Source of the DNA: Amphibalanus amphitrite
Lineage: Eukaryota > Arthropoda > Thecostraca > Balanomorpha > Balanidae
Reading direction: 5' to 3'
DNA: 64,000 nucleotides
NCBI RefSeq assembly: GCF_019059575.1
Contig: NW_024883392.1
Coordinates: forward strand, 1-64,000
Both the position numbers and the translations under genes were made by a program. Below the pieces are notes generated by a model. The model was not told where the DNA came from. It saw only the letters and a program-made list of their open reading frames with translations, and made no database searches. This document shows positions 12,901 through 24,900 of this stretch, piece after piece; the first letter of the stretch is position 1; each line of letters begins with the position of its first letter.

Positions 12901-15900
12901 GTGGGATCCTGTTTTCTGGATTTTGAGTGATGCCAGACGTCAGTAGATACTGTTTACCAGCCCAACTAGCAAAACGTCAGGGTATACCTATCAGTCAGTC
13001 CGGTGTTCATGTCACCTCGATATCGTTGGGGACCGTCCTGGAATTAATCGGTACCGTCTAGGTATTGGTCGGTACTTATCACTTTGCTGGTGATCGGTTC
13101 CGCTTTGGTATTCAGCTCAGCGCCACACACCTGTTTCTCTCGTCACTCAGGTCAGCTGAGGTCACGGTCTCTGCCCAGCTGCATCCTGGCCAGCCCAGAG
13201 GTGTGCCGCCGCTCCGTGCCGTCGGCTCGAGGTCGCTGGGGGAGAGGGAGGGGACCAACACGTCTGGGAGTGTCTCTGTTGGTATGCGCCGTCACGGACA
13301 CGGGGCCTGACGAGGCGCTCTCCAGTTTGAGATGCTGACCAGGCATCCTCAATCGCAGCTAAACATGCTGTGTCGTGAGCCATTGGTACACATAAGTTCA
13401 CAAACAAATGTGAACTTGTTATTCATGGGTGAGGCAGACTCTTATTTGGTCGTGACATGGGTTTTGAGATGTTCGATGGATCTTTCATAAAGCGAACACA
13501 CTTCATTAAGGTGTGGAGGCGTTCACCGTCTCATTATGGTGATTGATACACTGTAAAAAATATTGACGAGCTATGTGTCAAAACAAGGGTCTCGAAACAG
13601 TCACCAGGTTGTCAATGCTTCCGGTACCTACCACTTGACTAGTTACCGCTTAGTTAGCTTACAGGCTGAGAACTATCCAGATCGTTATGATCCGGTATTG
13701 TAATGATACCCTAGGTGTACCTTTGTTTTGAAGTGCTGAATTAACTATCAAGGTTGTCTGACGTTTGTTTTCGCCTCAATCCGAAACGAGGAAGACCCTC
13801 ATCAAATTATTAGGTGAAAGCCAGGCTCAGGATGATCAAAATACTAGGGGTAGTTTTGTCATAGTAATCTGTGAAGGGTGAGGAACAAGCCGTAGCAATG
13901 CACTCGTCACTAAACCAGCCTGAGATTATTCGCCAGGTAGCTGCTGCGTTTCCCTACTTGCTGAATCATGTTTGCACCTTTCCATTTCCAGACACTTTTT
14001 ACGGCAAATAAATTGTTAGGCTATTTGGAAGGTGAATGACAATTTTATTTCTATAAGTCAATACATTTGTATTTCCGATTGCCCTAAAGCTTTTTTTTAA
14101 TCGTTTGCGGTAGGTTTTTTATTGTTCGCAATAAAGTTGCGCACCTGTGAATCCTTCACTTAATGCGTTCCCGGCTTCCCGGCGCCAGTTGCGCTGTGCC
14201 GTGCCGCGTTCGGTCGGGGGTGTGCGCGTCTGTGCAGTGCGAGTGTTTATCACTGGGCAAACCTGTATCGTTTCCATTTGAGCAGTGTCTAGTTATGAAG
14301 AATTGCTTGCCGATATATGACCTGCAGTGATCGACGTTCTGGTTCAATAACTTGCCATAAGCCATTATTCTCAACCAAATTGCGCAGAGACGTTTGCAAA
14401 GTTGTCGAGGGGGGGGGGGAACAAGAGCGATTTTAAATGAATTGCTCTCCATGCAGTGCAATAGGACTTAGGTTTAATTTTTCGAAAGTTGTGGAGCCGC
14501 CCCCGCGGTGTCCGGCCTGGCCAACTCTCTCAAGAACCGACAGCTAACGGAACACTGAAGTTTCACTACGACGATTTCCGCCAAAGTTATGAAGAAAAGG
14601 CAAGTGCAAGAAGCAAAACTTCTCTTGGTAATCAAAACTTAGGTTTGGCAAATTCCAAACCCTAAGTCACTACAACTGTGGATATAAATAAGCTGGTTAT
14701 TGACGGCCAAGCTCTGGCCAATCTGAGGTTCAGACCTATCATCAAGTTCATGAGGCAGCTGCGGTTGGGCGGCTCACGGGCTCCACTGCATAGGCTCAGA
14801 CAGGTACTCTACAAAATGTCTTCTGTGTTCTTAGGTTCAGATGTATCGATAGGTATGTGCATGCTTCTGATTCGATTGATAACTGTAAACGGGCGCTGGA
14901 AGTGAAAGGTTCGCTTGATATACGAAAGGTGCATTGCAAGAAAGCACATTATTTCAGAAATACACTTTCATTTTATCTTGAGCGTTTTTGGAATGGGCCG
15001 GATGAATTCGTCATCAAACTGGTAAGGGATTTCGTTTGAAGACCACCGATATTTAATAATATGATGGTCTTCAAACGAATTCGCTGGCAAATTCGATGAC
15101 TGGATTGGGCGGCGTAGGATCTGCTGGTCATCTGACTATGGGTTGAGCAATACGTTAGTTTTGACCTAGTTTGAGCTGCATTCGTTAAGTAGGAACAAGA
15201 CGATGCCTCTTTTGAGCATCGTCACTAAACAAGCCACCCTCGTTTTGACATTGTTTTTCGTTATTATTGTTACTAGGTACTTTGTTATCATACACAGCAT
15301 TAACGAGGACCTGCTTCCAAAACAAGGCAGAAACGCTCCAGCTATTTTTGGGACGTGGTAAAAACTAACCGACACCTGGTAACTGTCATCTGACGAACAC
15401 AAAACAAGCCAGGGGCTCGCAGCGTGTGTCAAAAGTAGGATGCAAAACTAGTCTGTACCCCCGACATTTAGCGTTGAGAATCATTTGACGAGGGGCTAGT
15501 CAATATTTTTTACAGTGTAGCCTACTTTGTAAGCAAGAATTTTGTTAGACTTGTGAGGGGGAATGACGTTTTGCTGCAATAATGTTGCATGCCCCGTTTA
15601 CAACGTCTCATCCTGCAACGGTCCACCTACCTCGTTTGTTGTCCGCCATTTTCGAGCGCCTGAGAGCCTGCGGGGACGTAGGGCTGTGACCCCTGAGGTG
15701 GGTCCGGGTCAGGGGTGCTGAACTCTGTGACCCTGCAGACCCCTGCAATGTAAGGCACCTGGCACGTTTACGGTTGAAGTTCATGGTGACCCAGCCCCTT
15801 TTCTCTGCAACCGCTCTTTCTCGTCCATTTTGTCTGGTCGGTGGACAGCGGTCGGGTCACGTGCGATTTTCTCGACGATTGCTGACGCATACGGGACTGA

Positions 15901-18900
15901 TGAACGTTTGGTCAGTGTCCTGTTCAGCATGTGCGCACACGTGACGGTTAGTACATATATGACGGGTATACGAGCAGTGCGCTGGCTATTCTCTCGACCC
16001 AGCACGTGCATTTTCACGACTCTCGGAGTCCTCAGTCGGCCATGCCCAGATGGACGGTGAAACTTCCATGCACGACCCCAAAGGGTCATATGTGTCAATG
16101 CCCATGGGAGTCTCAGAGGTCGTAGGACCAATATACGTTGCAGATCCCATGAAAGAGTAAGAATAGAAGGTGGTAAATGTCATTCGTTGGACATGGTCCA
16201 TTCCATGTTTATCGCATGGTGTCACTGCCGCTGTCATGGTCAGCTCTGCCGGCACGGTCACATGCCACCTGTGGCGCTCCCGGCCCGGCCGAGGCCAAAG
16301 GTCAGCCATCACGTGCTGTCGCGGCTTTAGAAGGGAGCCGTCAGCGGGTATTATGACTCACCCGACATGCCGCCACACATATACAGTTATCGCTCCGTGC
16401 TGCCCCGCGACTCCCGACCTCCGCGGCTCAGCTCCCGACTTATATGTCGGCATCTACTTACCTGTACTAAACGGCTTGCAAAAACGTAGGAAAGTAGGGC
16501 TATACAGACGCCTTCCGTCTGTGAGTCATACTGATTCCTGCGTGTTTATGTCGAAGGCTTACATGGTCCTGGGACATGGATGCTAAGTGTTTATATCGCC
16601 CGCTTCTCAACTATCGCCCACGCGGAATTGGCGATGTAATGCGAGGCGCACCTTCAAGTTCCATCCTGGATTTATAGCTTCATGGACATCACTTGCATAA
16701 ATTTAAATTTTGTATGAGACCCTGAAAAGGCGCGACATTCACACTGTTACAACCAGCTTACAACTACTTTTGCTTGACTGACGCTGCGAAGATAAAAAAT
16801 GATTTGTTGATGTAAGAAAAAGGTCGTAAAAATTGTGTGAAGCAACATGTTATGCATCAATTTTGCATATTACGCGTTAAAAACTAAGGACGGTTTAGGT
16901 CTCGTCGTGTTGTTTCCTTACAAATTACATAAATCAGCTGTCCTGGTAGGTTTGTACTGATATCGCTCTGGTTAAAAACCAGCTAAGCCGCTGCTCTTAT
17001 TCTGTTTAAAGCGAGCCATTTCGAGTGAAATAGGATTACCCAAGCTTACATCATGTTCAAACATAGAGTGGGCTATGGTATTTACCCAGCTGGGGCGGCG
17101 CTGTAAATGGGTAGTTTGACAGACTGGTCTGCAGCCCTCAGTGACTGCAGACGAATTCGGGACTGTCTGCTGGGCACTGGTCACTGGTCAGAGACCGCAG
17201 TCGCTGGCGAGCCTGTAGGAGCGTTTCGATGGGTGGACGCTCCAAGCAAGTTTGTTGGGTGGCGAGGAGGGGGAAATGACCGTATGATAAGATCGCTAGA
17301 AGTGATTGATCAACTCAAGAGTCAGGGGTCACTGACAACTGTCACTGAGCCACCACCTCATCGACCAGTCACCGGCGCAGTACGAGGGGAGAAGCGCGCT
17401 GTTCAGGGCAGGGGAAGTGCGGCCTCAGTTCAAGATGTGAAGTGACCAGCAGGCGCGTAACCACCACTGGGGACACTGGGGACCGGTCCCCAGTAACTTT
17501 TGGGTTACTGGGGACCGTCCCCAGTAAAACCGACGACCTCAATTTGCTTGAATAGCCAAATATTGTCTCTAAATCGACGTGAAGAGTAATATGTAGTCAA
17601 CGGAAAACAAAACTGGATGTTTTGTTTAGCCAACGCCCGGGTGGGCCTCTCAACCAACTTAGCCATGGTGGGGGAGGGGGCTTTTTGGCCACACCAGATT
17701 ACCTAAGCAAGCTAGAAAGACGCGGCAAGAAGCAGCAGATAGCTCGCTACAGTATCTTTCAGAATTACCTAGGGGAAGGAGGGTGAATTGCGCCACCTTA
17801 AGGAAAAACGCTAATTGTAAGAAAACCGCTAGAGATATAAGCATGCATTGGTGACCATTTCAAAGAGGAACTCATTGGCTACGATTTAAGAGCCTCCCGA
17901 TCAATTAAGAATGTTTCGTTTGCTTCTGACAGCTGCTTTTTCAGAAACATGTAAAAGGGCGCATTTGCCAACAACTGCTGTAAATTGCGCCAGGGGGATG
18001 GCGCAATTAGAACGGCCAATTGCGCCCTATACTTTAACATGGCTAAGCGAATGAGACGGAATGCATACACCCCGGCAGTCTAATGTCATTGCGGCTCACT
18101 TTAACATTCATAATGTTATTCACGCTGGTTAAATAATAAATGCAGGTGTAAATCGCGATGTTTTTTTTGCCCAGGTAGATAACTTTACATCTGTTCGTAC
18201 ACTAGTAAAAGTGCAACGAAAACGTTTACTGTAACCGACGAGATATATGTGAACGTATGCGCCTATACGGTTATATTTTCAATCGTTTCTCTCAAAATTA
18301 ATAATTTCTATTGTTTCGACAGCTTTATGACATCAGTTTCTACTTTTTTATCATAGCTGTCACCTCTCACGCCTGAGTCCATGTTGAAAATGTCGTATTT
18401 TGTCAATTACACCACAAGTTCGTAGCCTAAATGGCAGCTGGCTGCATTATAAGTTTGACGAGAGAAATAATTTGCGGACTGACGACAGCGGGTTGCTCCC
18501 CTGCCTGACATTAAACTCCTTCTTTATTGCAATCAGTTAACCCGCGCCCCGCTGGGCTATTCAGCCATACGCGCCCTGCTGGGGGGGGGGGGCAGATTCT
18601 GCCCCCCCCCCTGTCTAACTTCCGAACCGATGGTCGTAGAAAGACGGGGAAAACGGCAATCGAAAGCTCTCAACAAGGCGGATCTTAAGAGCCCAAATTT
18701 TTTTGCTTAACCCGCGCCGTGCTGGTGGCCTGAACTTTCCGCCGAGTGCTGGGGGGGGGGGGCGTTTTCACGCCCCCCCGTCTAACTCGGCTCCTGGGCC
18801 ACGTAGCGACACGCGGTAAGCGGCAATCGAAAGAGCGTCAAAAATAAGGACGAAAACACTTCGGTCATTTTTTGGGTCAGGTCAAAGGTCAGGTCACCAG

Positions 18901-21900
18901 AGGTCACCAAAGGTAAAATGTTGACTATTTCAACATTTTGGAAACTGCCAACGGCTATCTCGGGAACCGATAGAGCTACAGCGCCGCGGAAAAGCGCATT
19001 CGATAGCCCTTTTACAGACCTTTCTGAGTAATGTTCTCAGATTTGACCTCAGGTCAACGGTTTAGCCTCCAGAGGGCAAAAACTCCAAAAATAGCCGTTT
19101 TTACGAAAAACGTTTTTTCGTCAATAACTTTTGACTCATAAGCGCCATGACATTACTTTTGCCAGCATCGTGTTCCTCTCGTCGAGACGCGTCGAATGAA
19201 CTATTTGTTGACCTTGAAAGGTCATTTTGAAAATTTGACCTCAGGTCAAGGTCATGACCTGACCGAAAAGGGTCATGTTGCATATCAGTCGATCCGTATC
19301 GTCGAGCTGAACACATCTGACGTGTTTTCACCGCTCTAGCACGTCTCTATCAAAAGTTATAGCCAAAAAACTGCTGGCGACCGTTCATGACCTGAGATGA
19401 CCTCAGGGGCACACAGAGGGGTCACAGGTGCATTTTTCCTATTCAGTGTGTCATGTTTACCTATGAACCGATGTTTGAGAGCGTTTTGAACGATATTCGT
19501 CCAAAAGAGGCGCATTTCAATTTTCTCCCATTGACTTATAATGGAGAGGTCGCAAAATTGACCTGACCTTAGGTCACAGATATCAAAAATCCGAGATATA
19601 CATTTTATACATACTGTTACTCATATCAATCGCTGAAAGTTTCAAAGTGATCGTTCAGTCGGTGTAGCTATAGCGAGCCTTTGAACTTTTTCTGAGGTAA
19701 GGTCACTTGACGTGACCTGGTGACCTGACCTTGAACGGCCTAGGTCTGAAATTTTCAGAACATGTGCGGAAATGATGTAGGAACACGTGTACCAAAAACG
19801 GCGGCGCTGCGCGCCGCCGTTTTTGAGATATTCGCGAAAAACCTGAGGGGGGGGGGGCGTAAAAACGCCCCCCCCCCAGCACGGCGCGGGTTAAGTAGGT
19901 CAGAGGTCAGGTCAAGGTCAGGTCAAGGGTACAAAATGCAAGTTTCTACAGTATCGGCCTTGCACCGTAGTTGCCGAAGAATGGACTGAGACTGATTGCC
20001 CAAAACGTGTTCTTAGACTACCAAGACAATATTCGTTGCACACAATGTCATTCAAAGGTCAAGGTCAAGGTCAGGTCAGGTCAGGTCAGGTCACCAAAAA
20101 CAAAATATAGAAAAGGGCATGTGCGACACATGTTTTATGGGTCATTTTACTCATGGAATTCAATAGGCACACTCAATTAGTGATATGGACCACCTCTGCA
20201 TGAGTTTCAGGTCGAGGTCAGGTCAAGGTCAGGTCAAGTGAGGTCAAATTTTGAAGTTGGTTGTTAAGGCCTAAAAAGGTGTCTATCCGATGCAGTTTTC
20301 ACGGCGAATCGAATGGTGCTATTTTTGTTTCCGTACGAGGTCTAGAACTTCCAAAAAAAAAATCAATTTTCAAAAAATTTGTGTGTCGTGACGTCATACA
20401 ATTTTGAATAACTCCCACATTTTTGAACCGATTCTTCTAAAAATTGGTATGTAGGTGCACATAGACCACTTCTTTGACATATATTTCGGTTTTTTCGACA
20501 AACTCAAAATTTTGGATTTTATAAATATTTTCCCAAAAAAGTCAGTTTTTTGGAAAAATTTTGGCCAAAATCCAAAATTTTCAAAAAACCGAGATAGCCA
20601 TTTGATAGACAAAGTAGAATCACGTATAACCTTTTTTGTTACGTCTTGATTCCTTTAAAAATGAAGATGTTAGCGGCGTTTGAAATTTTGCCGTTTTTGA
20701 GGCGAAAATGGCGAACATGACGTCACTAAAACGTCAATTTCTCAAAAATTTTCCGACGGGTTTCGCTCAAATTTTCAGGGAACGTGTCAAATTGATGTAT
20801 GATAAGGTACTGAAAGTTTGACGCCGCTGGCGTAACGCGTTTAGAAGTTATTGGCGAAAAACGGGAGGGGGGGGGGGCAGATTCTGCCCCCCCCCCCCAG
20901 CGGGGCGCGGGTTTATGATGCATTCATGCTGTCGTGATACAATAGCTACACCATTATTCTATTTGCGCCCCCTGGCGCAATTGCCATGGGCGCAATTAAA
21001 ATTGAGGTACTTTTTAATAAAAGCGTGGAAGTTATCATAAAGATGTTGAAGGAAGTTAACTGTTTTAGTGAAATATAATGAAAAAAGGGTTTTTCGTTCT
21101 AAATATCACTCTGAAAATCACACAAATATCACACATTTTTATAGCCAACGGTTCAAAATACTGCAAAAAAGCTAAGAAAACGTCGTAACATCTTTGATGA
21201 CGTAATGAGCCGTGCTGATTGGCTTCATCGGGGAGCTTGGGCCATAAAAGGAACTATCCAGTGGGGAAAATAATGTTTTCGAACACAAAATTCTAAACAT
21301 GCCATTGAATCCGTGGGAATGTTGGTGGGCGCAATTGGTTAGGAGGGCGCAATACACCCACTTTCCCCTATGTCATTTTTGATCACGTCATCGCTCAGGT
21401 CACTGGAGGTCACCAAAGGTAAAATTTTCACAAACTTTTATTCCCAATTTTGACAACTTTTCACAAATTGGCGCATACGTCAGGAACCAATAGAGCTGCA
21501 GTGCTGCGGGAAAGCGCATTCGATAGCTTTTTCAAAGACCTTTCTGAGCAATGTTCTCAGTTTTGACCTAAGGTCAATGACTTAGCTTCCAGGTTGGCGT
21601 TTTGCGGGAAAGGTTTTTGTATCATAACTTTTGACTCAAAAATAGCATGGCGCTGATTTTACCGGCATCGCGTTGGTCTCGTCGAGACGCATGGAAGGAA
21701 AAGGTCATGTTGCATGTCATGCGATTGGTATTGTTGAGTTGAACACATCCATGGTGTTTGCGCTCTAACATGTTTCTACCTAAAGTAATGGTAAAAAAAC
21801 TGTTGGAGATGTTTCATGACCTGAGATGATCTCAGAGGCATAGAAGGGGTCACAGGTGCAATTTTCCGGTTCAGTGTGTCATGTTTACCTGTGTCGGTGC

Positions 21901-24900
21901 GCGCCGCGGTTGTGCTTACACGCGCAAAAAAAAATGGCAGGTGTGGCCAAAAACGCCCCCCCCCCCACCATCTCCCCCCACACACTCGGGCGAAGGCTGA
22001 TCCTGAAATATTATATTTGGTCTTCGCGGCCTTCCATGTGGTCCCCAGTAACTTCAGACTCGTGGTTACGCGACTGGTGACCAGTCCGGCGGGACTGCGC
22101 TGTGGACTGCAGGGGCAGAATGTGACCAGTCCGGCGGACTACGCCATGCGGACTACGGGAACAGAATTTGGTCAGTCCGGCGGAGTGCGCTGTGGACTGC
22201 ATTATGGACTGCGGGGGCGGAATGTGGCCGCGGCGCTGTGTTTTATCGATGTGTCCGCGGCCACCATCGGATGACTCAGCGCCGGACGAACCGGTCGATG
22301 GAGGCCGGTGGCGGCACTCTGCGCAGTCCCCGACAAACGGGCGCCGATCACCGATACCAGCAGCGGGCACCAGCCACCACCACCAACAACACCAACTGTC
22401 CAGACGAACCGGGCACTGGCCATCAGCGATGCCCTGTTTCCCCCTCTCCCCCCCCCCACACACACAAACACATACACACTAAGGAGTCGGATCGATACGT
22501 CGAATCGATACCTACCTATAAGCCGAGAATAAGACTCTGCTCTTGTCAATATCCCGTCTCCTGGACAACGCTACTTGTCTGACCACTCTTCTAACCTCGC
22601 TACTCGTCCACATATTTGCGAGGCTCCCGTCGGGCCTCTCAGCCCTCTAACACCGCCGCGACCGGTCGCCAGCAGCCTGCCAATTTACCTGCGGACGGCC
22701 TGTGCCGCGGATTCCCTTGGCGTGAATCATCAGCACCCGGTGTGCACTGTGCGATTGAACACATGTTCGCGCGTGGTGGCTGCAGCAGGGCCGTCGGAGG
22801 GGGAGGGGAGGGGCTGGGGGAGCGGAGAGGTCTGGTGTTAGTGGCCTGTGGTGAGATCGAGTCTCCGGAGGTGTTAGGCGCGTGGGCGGGGCGGAAGGGA
22901 ACTGGAGGGGCGGGGCTGGGCAAGACCCACAGGAGGGTCGCAAAAAGGAAAAGTGCATATGCTGGGTGGCTAGTGAAGCCGCTTAGGAGGGTCCGCCCAG
23001 GGGGCTGACGAATGACAGCGTGACAGACGGTCCCCTGCTGCACAGCTGACGTTAGTGACAGCCCGTGTGAACGGTGACAGTGTGACAGCTAGGTGACATC
23101 TGACAGCCGGTGATGGATCAGCCTCGGAAGTCATCAGGGCAGGGGTGAACGTGTGCACCGCCTTCGTTGTTCTGGTAATTCGCCGTCAATTTAGATTCTG
23201 TTCAGTCATATGTGATCATGCCGAAGCCACGCACTTCCTCATCAGCTCGAAATATCATCAAATATGTTAGGCTCCTGCATCATCGAATGCGTGCCCTGCT
23301 ACAACCGTTGCATTGACTATGCTTTAAAGTTGCCTATTAAAGCATACCCACACCGGGAATTGAGGCGTAATTTAAGTCTTTATGATATATCTACCTTATA
23401 CAGGGTGTTTTTAAAAAAGTGAGCCCCCTAACTAAGATCGACTGTATCTCCGCAACCGTGTATCCTACAGCTTTGGAAAGCCGCTCATTAGAAAGAGCAA
23501 TCGAATTCCATCCAGATAGGTCGTAGGGGAGAACGGGGTTAATTGTAACATTTTTTGCATTTTATCATCTGGTGCAAACACATTTGCAGTTATAAAACTC
23601 TTTCTTTTATTTTCAGAAACTATGATGTTTTGTCTTTAAAATGCTGTTAAAACATTTCCGAAATAACTTATTTTTTGGGTCAAAATTGTAGTCCGAAAAA
23701 GTCAATTCATCTGTTACAATTCACCCCAGATACGGGGTCAAAAGTAACACCACCCGGGGACAATTGTAACATGCTAATTTACAGGCTACAGCAACACAAT
23801 TTTCCCCAAAACTTTGATTTAACAAAAGTATTGAACACTTGTTCATCTTCCCAGACTTGGTAGAGACGGTTCTTCTCAGGAAAAAAGGCTTAAAACCTCG
23901 CACCTATACAGGGGTTGGATGGACCTCCTCTCCCTCGGTTTTTCGCAAATAAATCGCGTAAAAAGCTGCCGATTGCGACAAAACTTACAGCTCTCTTAAT
24001 TCTAGCAATGTTTCATCTCCCTTGAAAATTTGACGACTTTGACATAATGGCCACTGGCCGATAACCTGTTACATTTGACCCCTGCAAAAATGTTACAATT
24101 GTCCCCGTCGCGCCTTGACATATTTTAGACGAAACTGGCGCACAAAGATGTTGCATGTACAGCATTTAATTCTTTCAATTTATGGACAACAAGCCTGCCA
24201 ACGCTTACACAAAGTCTGAAGTCGATATCTTTTCAATGGCGGGAATGAGCTAATCAAATAAAAATTTATAAAATGCACTCTAAAACACATTACTGTGCAC
24301 AGCCATCGACATACCCGGCACTTTCGCTTCAAACTCCGTTGGGAAAGGCAGTATAGAATTACGCATTTTCGGTCTTGACATTAGCGCATTCTATTGGTAA
24401 GTTTATGAATTATTAACACTGTTACAATTGCCCCGTGTTACATTTGACCCCGCTCTCCCCTAATTCTGTTACATAGCTTGCACAACACGACCAGCATTGT
24501 GAAAAGCACAATTCAATGCCAAATTCTTAGTGAAATATTTAGCGGTAATGGATATGGTTAAAATTTCTTCACATCTGCATATTTCAGTTCACGTGCTTTT
24601 ATTCATTCTTCGCGCGTGAACTTTTATCATAAAAAATGAAGACGGAATGGATGACCTAGTTCAACCAGTATTTTGACCACTCCAATATCGGTCGTGCGTT
24701 GCCGTCAGCAATACACGTTTACCGCCGTCGCCGTGTTTCACCCGATCTCGCAACACATTTTGTTCTGGTCGTTCTCGGTGTAATACGTAATCATTCAGAG
24801 CCACACTAGGTAGTAGGTAGCCTACTAGAACCGAAATTGACCGTTCTTTCCAACAAGGGGTCTTTCATTATCGTAGGACATACGGTTTTGGAGATAAAAG

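Larger units (their letters stand above)
17772..21368. mobile_element. TA-flanked element hosting two nested TTAA elements
   Basis: Ends GGGGAAGGAGGGTGAATTGC (left) and the complement of GGGGAAAGTGGGTGTATTGC (right), each next to TA. Internal sequence repeats AATTGCGC/GCGCAATT. The TTAA element 18541-20911 sits inside it. No transposase seen. Confidence 0.75.

Noticed and set aside
20455-20649. Phe/Lys-rich frames in AT-rich DNA, repeated near 45000
   Set aside because: Part of the TTAA MITE body, present in several copies without coding constraint.
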